A DNA stretch of 64,000 nucleotides from Ambrosia x helenae. Lineage: Eukaryota; Streptophyta; Magnoliopsida; Asterales; Asteraceae. Location of the stretch: the NCBI GenBank assembly GCA_030844895.1, contig JAUTDX010000158.1, positions 372,001 to 436,000 on the forward strand. The letters run 5' to 3'. Positions 1 through 12,133 of this stretch are shown here, one piece after another (position 1 is the first letter of the stretch; each line of letters begins with the position of its first letter). Below the pieces are notes generated by a model. It ran no database searches. It had not been told where the DNA came from and was given only the letters and a program-made list of their open reading frames with translations. Both the position numbers and the translations under genes were made by a program.

Positions 1-30
1 GGAACCCAGAACGCTTACAATCCAAACGTT

Positions 31-1292
31 ATGTCCTTCAAAGAAGCGTTCTCTGGGGCATCACAAGGAAGAACCGTAGAGATAGAAGACTCGGTTAACG
101 CTTTTGAGAACCTGCATGGGAACACGTTAGTTGTCAAGGTATGTGATATGGAGGTGTTTGTGAATGTGAAGAAGGTGCTCAAGGAAATGGGACTGGGAGA
201 AGGAGAGGTGACATGTATTGGAGGGTTTGATTTCCTTGTGTCTTTCAGAAGTAGAGAAATTGCAAAAATGGCATTAGATGAATTACTGGGCAGACCCGAG
301 CAGTTTAGTTCGGTGAAGGTTTGGGAAGGACAAGAGATTCCGTATGAGCGTATAGCTTGGTTGAAGGTGATGGGAGTACCGCTTTGTCTCCTTGACGACA
401 AAGTCATTGAAAACCTAGGAAGCTTTTTTGGTAAGGTGGTGAAGAAGCCAGAGTTGGTGAAGCTGGATTTCGATTCATCTTTTCAATATATCGGAGTTAT
501 GTTTAATAGTGGGAATCGAATCAAAGAAGAGCTATTCCTGAAATGGCGCAAAAAGACTTTTAAAGTTGGATCGATGAAGACGATAGAGATTGGATTACGG
601 ATTTCGTCGATGAGGTTGATGTTGATCCGGTGGCTCCGGCGCCGGAATGTGATCCGATGGAGGAGCAAGGGATCGGACAGGAGGTACCTCCGGCAAGGAC
701 GGATTTTTTGGAAAGGGAGGAAAAAAAGGAAACAGTTATTGTGAATGTTAATGCCCCCATAATTGAGGAAGCTGAAGTTTCGGGATTGCCATCAAAGAAT
801 GATTTTGATGGGAATGGTCAAACCAATCTAGAAGATCCAGGGGTCCCACAAAAAATTTTAAAAAGAAAAAAGATAAAAACTAAGGTGTTTGAAGTGGGCC
901 AAAGTTCAGGAGGCCAATATTCAAGTAGTAATGACAGGCCTAACAAGGAGCCCAAAAATGGTGGGCTTTCCCCTGATGACCCGTTCAATATTAATCATTT
1001 GATTTTGGGCCTGGATTGTAATGTAGTAAAAAATAGAGGGGCCACCTCTGTTGACTTATCAAACTCATTCCAAGTCTTACTGGAAGATCAGAATGACCAG
1101 AAAACTGACACAGACCACGAAGATTATATCGACGATACGGTTTGCTTAACTCCTTCTGAAAGGGTTTCGTTAGACAAAGAGAAAGAAGACACCATGGAGT
1201 TTGGCAAGCGATTGGGAGTTAACTTTGCAAAACATGAACACTTGGTCTCTAAAACCATTGAAGGTGAAGGTTTTCAATCAGGTAATCGATGA
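31..1292 (+). pseudogene. LINE ORF1 (alpha-beta-plait/DUF4283-like RNA-binding protein), frameshifted
   Basis: The N-terminal part (from SFKEAFSG at 34) matches the nucleotide-binding alpha-beta-plait domain that plant L1 elements carry in ORF1 and that binds the element's RNA. The frame is open upstream of the ATG at 31, so the real start may lie outside the window. At about 565-568 the frame moves by one base: the first frame runs on as basic nonsense to 744, while the frame starting with WIDED at 567 continues to 1292 as an acidic, low-complexity tail (PVAPAPECD and onward). A single T lost from a TTT run explains it. The stop at 1290-1292 overlaps the ORF2 start. No zinc knuckle is evident. 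DUF4283 membership is from memory of the family. Confidence 0.85.
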
Positions 1293-4200
1293 ATTTTTTA
1301 TCGTCTAATGTTAGAGGGGTTGGGGCGGTTGGTAAAGCGCCGCGGATCAAGGGTTTGATTTTGAGAAATAAGGTTGATTTCTTGGGGATTCAAGAGTCTT
1401 TACTTGCTAACCCTGAGAAGTTCGATCTTTCTAGAGTGTGGGGTAACCGGGGTTTTGAGGCGGATGTGGTTGGGGCTAGGGGGAAATCGGGAGGGCTGGT
1501 TAGTGTCTGGAACCCGCGTAAATTCAAAAAGTTTCACTCGGTTTTGGATCAAAACTTTATTCTGACTTCGGGTAACTTGGTTGAAGACGGGGTTATTATT
1601 AATGTGGTAAACGTCTATGCTCCTCAGAAGGTGGGGGGAAAAAAGGGTTTTGTGGAATCGCCTGAAAAGTTTGATGCAGGGCAGTGTGGGTTTGTGGATT
1701 CTCCTAGGCGATTTTAACTCGGTTAGATGGGATTGTGAAAGAAGGAACTCGAAATTTAACAGCAGGGCTGCCCGGGATTTTAATAATTTTATAGACGATG
1801 CGTGCTTACAAGAGTTTAATATGCAGGGAAGCAGATTTACTTTCTTTACAGGTACTGACAGATCGGTTAAAATGAGCAAGATCGATCGAATGCTTGTGTG
1901 TCAGGAATTTTTTAATAGATGGCATGGTGCCTGTCTTCGTGCGCTCCCTAGAGATTATTCAGACCATAACCCTTTGCTATTGACAATCAAAGATTCTAAT
2001 TTTGGTGTCAAGCCATTCAAATGGTTTGACTCTTGGCTCGATAGGGAAGAATGTGAAGATATAGTTCGGGAAGCCTGGAATTCTGTTGTGATTGAAGGTC
2101 CGGCTGACATTCTGATTTCAAATAAGCTTGCGGCAGTGCGGGTTTCGCTTAAGAATTGGTGGAACATGGTGTCTCGGAAAGAAGGGGAGGCTATGGAGGA
2201 TCTTAAAACAGACATTAAACGTCTAGAAGATATCATGGAGACCCGCGACCTCGAAGAAGACGAATTGTGGGTGTGGGAGGAAAGTAAAAAAGAGGTGGAT
2301 AGGCTCGAGTTCTTAAAAAATAAAGATCTTAAGCAAAAGTCGCGTGCTAATTGGGCGGCTTTGGGGGATGAGAACTCAGCATTTTTTCACCGGGTTATAA
2401 ATGGTAGGAAGGCGGCTAATGACATTCCGGGTGTGATGGTTGACGGGGAATGGATATCAAAACCATCTTTAGTTAAACGAGAAGTTCTCCGCTTCTATAG
2501 AGATCTCTTTCGTGAAGAAAATTTTGATAGACCGAAGTTCATTTGCGAAGAGTTGAGCAAGGTCCCGGTGGAAAAGATAGACGCTTTGATCATGCCGTTC
2601 TCTAAGGATGAAATCAAGAAAGCTGTGTTCGATTGTGGTTCTGACAAGGCTCCTGGGCCGGATGGTTTTAATTTCCATTTCATTAAATCCTTTTGGTCTA
2701 TGATGGAGGAGGATTTCGTTCGTTTGTTTGAAGAGTTCTTCGAGACGGGTAACATTAGTCATCAATGCAGTTTGTCCTATATTACTCTTATTGCTAAATC
2801 TAGAACGCCATTGGGTCTTAAAGACTATCGGCCTATTAACCTTATGGGAGTGATCAACAAGGTTATTTCCAAGGTGGTTGCAGAGAGGATTAAAAAGGTG
2901 ATGGGGGACGTGATCTCGGATTCGCAATCCGCTTTTCTCAAGGAGCGGTATATTTTGGATGGGCCGCTTGTTCTAAACGAGGTAATCGGTTGGACAAAGA
3001 AGTATGGAAAAAGCGCTTATTTGCTTAAGCTTGATTTCCAAAAAGCTTATGATAACGTTAGCTGGGAATTTTTACTATCTATTCTTGATCAAATGGGATT
3101 CCCGAATAGATGGTGCTCGTGGATAAAAGGTATTGTGATGTCTGCTAGGTCTGCGGTCCTAGTAAACGGGTCGCCTACGTTTGAGTTTAATTGCCAAAAA
3201 GGGCTTAGACAAGGCGATCCGCTATCACCCTTCTTGTTTTTAATTGTTATGGAGGCTTTCTCGAAGATGATCACGCGGGCTTGCTTGTTGGGGGATATTG
3301 AGGGTGTTAAAGTTTCCAGGGAGGGGCCGGTTTTATCACATATGCTGTACGCTGATGACGCGCTCTTATTGGGGACTTGGTCTGAAAAGAATGTGGTGAT
3401 GACCAACAGGCTGTTACGTATTTTCTTTTTGGTTTCTGGGCTTCGAATTAACGCTCACAAGTCTCAAATATTCGGGTTGGGAGTTTCTGAGCAGGAGGTG
3501 ACTGGTATGGCTGAGAAAATAGGATGCAAGGTTGGCGTTTTTCCTTTTATTTATCTTGGTATTAAAATTGGTGCTAACATGAATCGGGCGGCGCATTGGG
3601 AGGTGGTGCTAGATACGGTTAGGAGCAGACTCCTCTCCTGGAAGGCGAATCTCTTATCTATGGGTGGTCGCCTAACATTGATAAAATCGGTGTTGGCGAG
3701 CCTTCCTGTCTATTATTTTTCTTTATTCAAAGCGCCGAAAGCGGTGGTGGAAGATATCGAGAGGTTAATGCGCAAGTTTCTCTGGTTTGGTAACAAAGAT
3801 GGTAAAGGGATTTATTGGGTTTCATGGGATGTCGCTTCTAGACCAAAGAAATTCGGGGGGTTGGGGATCACAAAACTGTCTGAAGTCAACTTGGCGCTTC
3901 TAGTAAAATGGGCATGGCGGTTCAAAACAAACCGGGAAGGGTTATGGAGAAGGGTAGTGTGTAGTCTCCATGGTGGTCGTGGTAAATGGTCTTTTCTCCC
4001 AGTAAAAAAAGCGCTCCCAGGAACATGGAAGGCCATAGTGAACCTGCTGGATAAAAGCCGGTTTAATGGGTCTAGCTTAAGTGAGATGTTTAAGTGCAGC
4101 TTGGGTTCAGGAAATACCATCAGTTTTTGGAAAGACAAATGGCTCGGAGATATCCCTTTGAGTATTAGATGGCCTTCTTTATATGCAGCGGAGAAGGATA

Positions 4201-4952
4201 AAGATTGTGTCGTCAGTAATCGGGTATTTTTTGACGGATCTGCTAACAGTTTGACTGCAGATTGGTCGTTGGGTGCGTACTCCGTGGCGGGGATTTCGGA
4301 AATGCAAGACGTCATGTTTATGTTCTCGCAGTTTTCTCTTAAAGACAGCAGCGACAAGTGGTTCTGGGACGCTAACAACTCAGTGGAGTTCTCTGTTTGT
4401 GCAGTAAAAGTTTCTTTGCAGACACACTTGTACAGCAGCAGCGATAGTGGTTTTTGTTGGGTCAATTGGGTGCCGATTAAGGTGAACCTGCTGATATGGA
4501 GGATCGTTAAAGGAAGGATTCCTACTCGAGTAGAGCTGCGCAAAAGGAAGCTGCAGATGCCGAGTTATTTGTGCCCGATGTGCAGATTGGAAGAAGAAAC
4601 AATACAACACCTTCTTTTTGACTGCAGATTTGCGGCTGAAGTGTGGAGCAATATTTGGTTTTGGAATAGATTAAGGCCTCCTGATTTCGGTTCCCTAGAA
4701 GATGTTTTAACATGGCCAAACTCGAACATTTACTCTGCTATGAAGAAGAAAATGATCCGAGGTATTTTTATGATTACCATTTGGGCGCTTTGGAAAGAAA
4801 GGAATAAGGTGGTGTTTCAAGATTCCGATCCGAAGGTGGTAGAGGTGGTTTTCACAGTTAAGTCTTTGTCGTTTGTTTGGTTTAAATATAGAAAGAAATG
4901 TAATAGGATTGACTGGAAAGAGTGGGTTAAATACCCGTTGTATATGTTGTAA
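1289..4952 (+). pseudogene. LINE ORF2: APE endonuclease, reverse transcriptase, zf-RVT; one frameshift
   Basis: Starts with ATG at 1289, overlapping the ORF1 stop as ATGA. The N-terminus (FLSSNVRGVG, then GIQESL) is the apurinic-like endonuclease that nicks target DNA; GDFNSVR, SKIDRML and SDHNPLL complete that domain after a frameshift. The shift lies in a G6-A6 run at 1633-1644, where one extra base moves the frame; the second part is open to 4952. The reverse transcriptase shows KAPGPDGF, KLDFQKAYDNVSW, QGDPLSPFLF and the catalytic LYADD (3345-3359). GLRINAHKSQ and GGRLTLIKSVL follow. The C-terminal zinc-binding domain (zf-RVT) has WRIVKGRIPT and CPMC...HLLFDC at about 4490-4640. There is no RNase H domain. 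Apart from the frameshift all catalytic motifs are kept. Confidence 0.93.
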
Positions 4953-5031
4953 GTAGGGGTTGTGGGTTGGTCCGTTTTGTGGCCTTTTCCGTTTTTTGAA
5001 TGAAATTTTCGTTTCAAAAAAAAAAAGAAAG

Positions 5032-6044
5032 AAATTGAAAGACTATAAACTTTTAAGTTGAATGATTCATTTTTTAAACTTTTAATATTTTGTAACAAAT
5101 ACATAAACCGTCTCTCAATATTAGAAAGTTACATAAATAGTCATTCAGATGTTAAATGACTTAAATGTCCTTCAACTTAACAAGAGTTCTAACGATAGTT
5201 AGCTTTAATACCCAAATGTGTTAAAAAAAATGAAACCATAGAACCCGAACCTGTTACTAAAAATCCTTAGTACTCAAAAAATGTTATTTTTAATAAACCA
5301 CAAGGATTATCTACCTATAATCCACTCAAGTCAGTAATTATCACCGTTGTTTTACTTTTTTTAACGGCTATTTTTTTAATCCCCTTTCTTTATACTTTTT
5401 TTTGCACACCCTTAAAGTTGAACTTTCAAATTCACCCAAACAAGGATTTCCTTTCTACGACTAGGCTATAACCTAAGTGGCTCACCGTTTTGTACTTAAT
5501 AAGATGTTTTTAGCTCAAACGTAACTCAAAAGGCCATTAAGCCCACTTGGGGATCAAATATTGTATGTATTAAAACAAATTTAATGAGAAAGACTTTCTT
5601 TTAAGTATTTTATCATGAGCTTCATGGAAAGAAAAGCGAAAACACCAAGTGGAGCACGTGTGTTGTCATATACTTTGAAATGAGTGGATAGTTACGAAAT
5701 CAAATCATGAACATCGTACCATCCTTAAAAAGAGCTAAACCGGCGTTTTTCCCGATATCTCATTCATCAAGGATTATTATTTTTAACAAGTGGTCCAACT
5801 GGTTTCACAATTTATATTTCTGTTATTGGTTTCACAATTATAGTGCTCCAAGTGGGTGATTTTGGATTTAGATATATAATATTTTTAAGAAATTACAAAA
5901 CACCATCAACATACATCATATTTTTGTTATTGTTTTCTTTAAATAAAATCAGTAATTTTACATCAGATTAAAAAAAAAAAAAAAAAAAACTTTAATAAAA
6001 CCCCAACCTCTACCCCTCTCTCTAACACCATTAATACTATTATT
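5032..6044. other. Non-coding AT-rich stretch with one arm of a long inverted repeat
   Basis: No gene is visible. Bases about 5937-6031 are an arm of an inverted repeat whose partner lies at about 10361-10450; both share the TTAATCTGATGTA block, then AATTACT and a TTTATTT block, and both have a GGTGTTAGAGAG end. The rest is AT-rich sequence without recognisable structure. Confidence 0.6.
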
Positions 6045-6728
6045 ACTATCTCCAATGGATCCTTATGTATCAAGCCTTAGATGCCCTTAAAGACCCTTAG
6101 CATTGAAGTGTACTAATTCTAAAGAGCCCTTAAGGCATTCATATCCCAACCTATATCATATTTATCTCTAGATTATAGAGAAGAATTTAGAGAAATCATT
6201 CAAAACACCCCTACATCACATTCTCTATAATAGAGAGTAATTTATAGAATACAAGAGTAAACCGTTATATTTGGAGGCTCAAAACTAAACCTCTACAACT
6301 TATAACTTATTGTGAGTGTATAAAAGAGAGAAAAAAATAATAACATAAGTGTCTGTGGGTATGATAAAGATAAATAGAGGATGGGATGTGTGAGGTTTTT
6401 GGAAAATAAACAAATTTATAAGAAAAACGTGTTTTTTAGTAAAATTGTGTAGACAAAAGGAGAATGGGATGTGAATGCTCTTAGGTGAGGTTCCCTTGCA
6501 CAGGGGCATGTGTTTGCCTCGGTTTATGCAATGAGGTGGGCCCAAAGTTAAAAAAAAATATTTAAATATTGTGTGTAGTGGTTTGTTGTGAAATGGAAAT
6601 TAAGAATGGTAAGGATATTTGTATGATTGGGGATGAAATTAAGGGTTTTAAGGAATTGTAAGAATATTATGTGGCAGATAACGTAACAGCTAAGGGCGCA
6701 TAAGGACGCATTTAGCATTGGAGATAGT
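6045..6728. mobile_element. Element with 13-bp terminal inverted repeats, carrying a nested MITE
   Basis: ACTATCTCCAATG at 6045-6057 is the exact reverse complement of 6716-6728. The family is unclear: TTA occurs next to both ends but one base out of register, so no duplication is called. No coding capacity. It contains the Tourist-like MITE at 6133-6480. Confidence 0.6.
6133..6480. mobile_element. Tourist-like (PIF/Harbinger) MITE, copy 1
   Basis: Termini AGGCATTCATATCCC and GGGATGTGAATGCTC are inverted repeats flanked on both sides by TTA (6130-6132 and 6481-6483), the 3-bp TWA duplication of PIF/Harbinger elements. The interior (GTGTCTGTGGGTATGATAAA) is shared with the copy at 19446-19750. 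No ORF. Confidence 0.8.
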
Positions 6729-7046
6729 TTAACCCCTACGCTCTTGTTGTCTCATGTGTTCCTCGAAACCATCACCAGCGTTAACGACTCGGGCCATCAT
6801 TCGCATTCCACTTGACACGTAACCACCACCATTATTACCGTCATTATCATGAACAACCATAACCACCATCTTCGTCCTTACCATATCAACATGTTCTTTT
6901 TAAAACCATCTCATATGGCAAAATCGAAGTCGGTTTACCGGGTAACCTAACCTGTCCAGATTACGAGTCTTCCACTAGTTGTCATCGTCGACGAGATTCA
7001 CGGTGGGACTAACACCACCGGCTACTAACAATACAAACCCCAAACA
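6729..7046. other. Non-coding stretch
   Basis: Contains ACC/CAT-rich simple sequence (about 6770-6860) and no gene, RNA or element end that I can support. Confidence 0.5.
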
Positions 7047-7319
7047 TGATATGTGTTGTTTAGTTGGATGGTCTTAATTAGTTAATTGTAATAATTCACA
7101 ATGTGAGGGTTAGAAGTGTCAAGATAGGAATAAGGTAGTTAATCATTTAGTTGTATGAGTCTGTTAAATACAGTTGATGACAGTTAATGAGAGATTAGTC
7201 TATTGTGAGCTTAATCTCTGTGTGCTTCTTTCTCTAACACTTCTTTCTTCTCCAATTGACTCACCACATTCTCACCATCGTTTCACTACCATAGAACCAC
7301 CATAACGGAACACCACGCA
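7047..7319 (+). repeat. 5' LTR of the Ty3/gypsy-derived element
   Basis: Aligned over its whole length with 9770-10033. Shared landmarks are GTCAAGATAGGAATAAGG, GATGACAGTTAATGAGAGAT and GCTTAATCTCTGTGTGC. A handful of substitutions and a small indel separate the two copies. Confidence 0.85.
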
Positions 7320-7655
7320 TCAACGATATCAGAGCTAAACGGCCCTCGTCGGAGCTCTGGTAACCACCATTAAACCACCACAATTCCGATCGTTTTCTCC
7401 GATTCACTTTTGTTCTCGAACCCGATCATTTCTTAATCAAATTCGTCTGTTTCTGTTTTTGTTTCTTACTCTGTTCATTTCTTTACCTTGGATTAATCAG
7501 TTGTGATTAATCTACTCTGTTCCATTTCAATTCACTAAATACATCTTCTGTCTCGATTGATTTCTACATAATAATAATAATAGTATTATCACAATCAATT
7601 CACTTTAATTCTGTCATAATAATAATAATACTATTTTCAATACAAAAAACGAATC

Positions 7656-8372
7656 ATGATAACGACAAAAGGTCAATTAGATATCCATAAAACACTCAAA
7701 GATCACACGACTTCATTGTTGAAGTTCGATGCATACATGGAGAAGACAGATAGGTTTCTCAATGAAATACGACAGATCTTGGACAATTTGTCCTTTAATC
7801 AAACCTAACAGAATGGTTCCTCAACTTCATTGAGCAATTCAGACACCAAATCCGATGGAACCAATAGTCTAAATGCAAGAACAGAAAGATTATACTGACT
7901 AGGGAAGATTGAATTTCCCAAGTTTAATGGTACCGATGTGGATGATTGGATATGTAAGTGTAAACATTTTTTTGATGTGGATGAAACCCCAAGAAATTTC
8001 AAAGTCCGATTTGCGGCTATCCAATTAGAGGGTAAAGCTCTCAAATGGCATGAATCGTTCTTGAAGACTGTATCTGCAACTGTTGTAGAATTGTCTTGGG
8101 AGGAGTACGAACAGGCAATCACAACTGAATTTTTAGGGACAAACCTGGAATACAAGGATGTGGTCATGGTGCAATCTTCAAGCAATCTAAACTTTGAAAC
8201 TTCATTGGAAGAATTAGAAGGACTGGTGTTTGATGAAATGCCTAGTAGGTTTGAAAATGAATTTGATTCTTATTTCCAAGATTGTAATATTCAAGATCTG
8301 TGTGATAGTGAAGATTTAAAAGAAGGTGAAAATTATAAGGAACCGACTAAAAGGTTTTATGATGAGCTTTAA
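7656..8372 (+). pseudogene. Ty3/gypsy gag remnant
   Basis: An ATG at 7656 opens a short frame (MITTKGQLDIHK..., ends at about 7809) that looks like the gag N-terminus. In another frame IEFPKFNGTDVDDWI (about 7909) followed by FRKC-like FF and LEGKALKWHESF is the conserved core of the Ty3/gypsy retrotransposon gag family (LPKLEFPKFDGDDPRGW-like in relatives). The frame runs to a stop at 8372. Downstream ORFs 8453-8737 and 9054-9395 show no pol motifs. The gag assembles virus-like particles in active elements; this copy is broken and cannot. Confidence 0.75.
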
Positions 8373-9769
8373 GAATCGTTTAGTAGGGGTGAAATGAATG
8401 CTAGCATGGATAATAATTCAAAGGTAAGTGAAAAGAAGTTTATAGTGATAAATTGTGTGATGAGATTCAAGATTTGGTTGAAAGTACTGTATTAGGAACC
8501 CAAAAAGAAACAAATGACATGATTCTACCCGATGAAACTGTCAAGATTTATGATGTTTTGAATGGCAATCCAGAAAAGAAAGACTTACAACCACCAAACA
8601 CATTCATCTCGTACGATTGGAAGAACATGTTAAATAATAAAATAATCAAACGATTACATTTGCTTCTTTGGTTAGATCATCTTATTAAATTGGATGGATG
8701 TGTTAGAATTTTATGTTTAACTAAAGAATTAGGTTAATGGAAATGGAGGAAAAGATTATGTTGGACAGATACTGGTTGGGAAGGGATTGAGAATTCGGGT
8801 ATTAATAATGATGTTTTCCAGGTTATCGGTGGGCCACATGGTCATTCATCCCAGCAAAGTAAAGATATTAAGGTTAATGCTTCAAGCAATGCTTTAAAAA
8901 AATTAGAAAAGTTCACATCGGATATTTTTTGGAAGAGAAACCATGGTCAAACACCGTGTACCTATGACTTTGACTGCATTTTTTGCTTAAAATTGCTCTA
9001 TGCACAAAATGTACGGATTCAAAAAGTTGTAGAGCAATCTGTCACAATTTTCAATGGAAAAGAGGATCATACGAATGTTAATGAAAGGCTTAAAATTTTT
9101 TCCAGGCGTTGCACATCCTGAACCTTCTCATGACATCGCTTTTCATATAAAAACAAGGCCACGAACATTTGATGTGGTTCTTAAAATTCAAAATAAAAAA
9201 AGTGACTGCGATGAGAAAAGGGTTATTACTACAAGACCTCTTAATCCATATACTGAAGAATGGTGCATAATTGGATGCAGTGAAGATGAAAAGCTTGTAC
9301 ATGTATATAGGGAAGATAAAGTTTGGTGCATAATTGGTTACAATGAAGATGAAGTTTGGTTTGGTTTGGTCTGGAACATCATGTTTTGTGGTTGAAAAGG
9401 GGAGGAACTAGGGAAATCCTTGCAGCAAATGAGGAGCAAGGGAGTAACAAGTTCAGGTGGAAGTTCAATTCTAGTTCATCACCTGGTGAAAACAATAAAG
9501 GTTGCAACAAATTTCAGTTATCAAATAGTGGAGGATTATTGGCAAACCTTGCTTGTTGCTGCTTCAAGCCTGCTACTGCTATGTTTCATACTTGTTATTG
9601 CTATTTTAAACTTGTTGTTGTTGTTGTTTCATACTTGTTGTGGCTGCAATTTCAATCTCTTGCTGATTTTGACAAGAAAAGGCAATTTGGTTTTGATAGT
9701 TTGGACTAATAATTTTTTTTTTTTTGTCTTTTGTGATTCTTGAGGACAAGAATCATTATAGGGGAGTAC

Positions 9770-10033
9770 TAATATGTGTTGTTTAGTTTGAGGGTCTTAA
9801 TTGTAATAATTCATAATGTGAGGGTCAAAAGTGTCAAGATAGGAATAAGGTAGTTAATCAGTTAGTTGTATGAGTATGTTAAATACAGTTGATGACAGTT
9901 AATGAGAGATCAGTCTATTATGAGCTTAATCTCTGTGTGCTTCTTTCTCTAACACTTCTTCTTCTCCAATTGACTCACCACCTTATCACCATCGTTCCAC
10001 TACCATACAACCACCATAACAGAACACCACGCA
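9770..10033 (+). repeat. 3' LTR of the Ty3/gypsy-derived element
   Basis: Direct repeat of 7047-7319, preceded by a polypurine-like tract ending at about 9768. Confidence 0.85.
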
Positions 10034-10905
10034 TCTCCTGATCGGTGAGCATGTGTGATTTACGTACCAGATGAGGGTGGCGTCACCACAGCTTCGTCGT
10101 CGAGTGGTGGCTAACAGCGAAGCCACTCCTTTTCTCTCTTTTTTTCTAGACTTGTGGGTGTGTGTAAAATGGGGTTGATTAACAATCAATTGACCAGCAA
10201 TCAATCACAAAGTTTGTGGTTTTAACAATCAATCACAGAGTTATTGTATAAAAGATAGATTAGGGTTAGTGACTTGTTTGTTAAGATGATCACATAGTTA
10301 TAATTTAATCCATCTAGTCAAGATGTTGCGCCTTGAACCCTTACGCCATGTGGTGGTAGTGGTGGTGTTAGAGAGCGGGGTTATAAAAGAAAACAAAATA
10401 TTTTTTTTAATCTGATGTAGAATTACTTATTTTATTTGAAGAAAAAAATAACATGTTATCATGCCACGTCATCTAGTCACGTTAGTAAAAAGCTAACATG
10501 TTACTGTTTGGTTAGTTTGGGATGACACAATAAAAGAAATTTCAGGTAGAAAGCAACGGTAATCAATTTGTTAGTTGATAGTGACAACGGCTAATAAATA
10601 ATAATTGGGATTATTAAAGTTTAATTTCAGTTAATATACTAGAATTCCTTGAATTTAAATATTATTGTATTAGCTGGGAATTTCATTGTCACATGATCAG
10701 CAGATGATGTCTTTTATTAGTGGTTGATAGCATGATATTAAAGAGCAAAAATCTAAAAAGTATCAATTTCTTGTAATTGCGAAGTGTCCAAAAAAATAAA
10801 GCATCCAACCTTTTCTTAGCAAATAATTTTTAAATTTAAATTTTGTTTCAAGTATATGCACGCATAGACTCATAGTGTTTGCATGAATAGTAAAGGAAAA
10901 TATTC
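10034..10905. other. Non-coding stretch with the right arm of a long inverted repeat
   Basis: 10361-10450 is the reverse-complement partner of 5937-6031. The rest is AT-rich and without supported features. Confidence 0.5.
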
Positions 10906-11300
10906 AAATGATATGTTTGGCAAGAAACTTTTAACAACTTTTAGGAGTTTTAAGTTTTAAGCTTTTAAGAAAAAACACATACTCAATAAAAAGTCTTGTT
11001 TGGTTGAATAGCTGAAAGCTTTTAGGTTAGAAGAAAAAACTTTATAATGAAAAGCTACTAGTACTAGCGTTTAAGAAAAAACTTCTACTATTCTACTAGC
11101 TACAAGCTTTTAATGAGTAAATGACACAAATACTCATTCTATTATAAAAATAGAATAAAAACTTTCCTTACAAACTTTTAATTATGCCCATTTTGGTCAT
11201 TTTATTAAAAGTTCAAGCTACTCTGCCAAACACCAAAATATATTTACAAAGCTTCCAGCTTGCAGCTACCAGCCAACAGCTAGTTTTGCTAAACATACCC
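10906..11300. mobile_element. hAT-like MITE (probable)
   Basis: The left end (ATATGTTTGGCAAG) and right end (GCTAAACATACCC) are inverted, and the interior is rich in AGCTTTTAAG-type motifs in both orientations plus CAGCTTGCAGCTACCAGCC near the right end, typical of common plant hAT MITEs. I could not fix a clean 8-bp duplication. Confidence 0.55.
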
Positions 11301-11959
11301 AAAATAAGAACCCACGTAATTAAATTAGAATAAAATGGGGTTTGCGTGTTTTTTATTAAAAAAAAAGGTTATTGATTTTCAACAGCATATTCCAACTCAA
11401 CTTGTTTTAAACACTAATTATATTTGGCTATCACTATTGTCAGTCAGTGACGGAACCATAAACTTTTACGTGAGGGTCAACATATATATGTATATGTATG
11501 TATTCACTAGGGTTTAATAATAGTTCTTGTTTACTTGATGCAAATTAAAAATAAGTAAGTAAAAGAATTATAACAAATTAAACATCTAGATATTTTTAAT
11601 TCAAACTATGTAGGATAGTAAAAATAGATAAAGTAAAAAAAAAACTATTATTGAAAGAGAAATGTAAGATGACAATGACTTTTGTACACAGTAGCATGTC
11701 TAAATTACTAAAATACTCTCACCATCTACTAAAATATTTACCTTGTCTTCTTCGTCTCCTTGAAATACCATCCGTTTCTTCCACGTAGCTACCAACATAG
11801 ATCAGACCAGAGAAATAAATTTAAATGAACCTTTTCCAAATTTTATTTCTTTTGGTTCATTTAGTCTTTTGTTTTTGTACTCTTATACCAATAATCTTGA
11901 GGGTTAAGGCATAAAAACGAACTGGATAAGAAGACATGGGTGGTCGGAGGGTCAACAGA
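11301..11959. other. Non-coding stretch
   Basis: AT-rich with no supported gene. Short ORFs here have no recognisable domain. Confidence 0.45.
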
Positions 11960-11968
11960 CCCCCTGAC

Positions 11969-12124
11969 AGTGGCGGATCTTGAACCAAACACTTGGTAGG
12001 GCCGGGCTCAATCTGGGCGGGCCGGACTCAATACATATACAAATTTTCGGTAAAATTTACACTACGAAACGAAAAAAAGAGACCGGGCCGAGGCCCAGTT
12101 TTAATACTCTAAGATCCGCCCTTG
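11969..12124. mobile_element. Small MULE-type MITE with 9-bp target duplication
   Basis: GGCGGATCTT at 11972-11981 is inverted at 12111-12120, and the element is flanked by the direct 9-bp repeat CCCCCTGAC (11960-11968 and 12125-12133). A 9-bp duplication is characteristic of Mutator-like elements. The interior is GC-rich (GGGCCGGGC) in otherwise AT-rich DNA. Confidence 0.7.
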
Positions 12125-12133
12125 CCCCCTGAC

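Larger units (their letters stand above)
1..5031 (+). mobile_element. Non-LTR retrotransposon (LINE, L1-type), 5' end outside window
   Basis: Two overlapping ORFs (ORF1 nucleic-acid-binding, ORF2 endonuclease plus reverse transcriptase) are followed by a short 3' UTR ending in a poly(A) run at about 5020-5030, the layout of plant L1-type LINEs. ORF1 is open to the window edge, so the 5' end is missing only because the window starts here. Each ORF has a single one-base frameshift; otherwise the domains are intact, so the copy is fairly young but dead. No target-site duplication can be checked without the 5' end. Confidence 0.95.
7047..10033 (+). mobile_element. Decayed non-autonomous Ty3/gypsy-type LTR retrotransposon
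   Basis: Two direct LTRs of about 265-273 bp (7047-7319, 9770-10033) bracket a 2.4-kb interior. Each LTR starts T(G/A)ATATGTGTTG and ends CACCACGCA. ACGATATCAGAGC just after the 5' LTR (7323-7335) resembles the initiator-tRNA-Met primer site TGGTATCAGAGC; GAGGACAAG and a purine-rich AGGGGAG stretch precede the 3' LTR. The interior has only a broken gag and no protease, RT or integrase, so mobility would have depended on enzymes from another element. I see no 5-bp target duplication. Confidence 0.85.

Noticed and set aside
3812..4543. 243-codon minus-strand ORF, and similar minus-strand ORFs at 1400-1879 and 2469-2927
   Set aside because: They lie antisense to the LINE ORF2, which has clear catalytic motifs; their translations have no domain.
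7042..10038. 5-bp target duplication for the Ty3/gypsy relic
   Set aside because: AAACA before the 5' LTR does not match TCTCC after the 3' LTR, so none is claimed.
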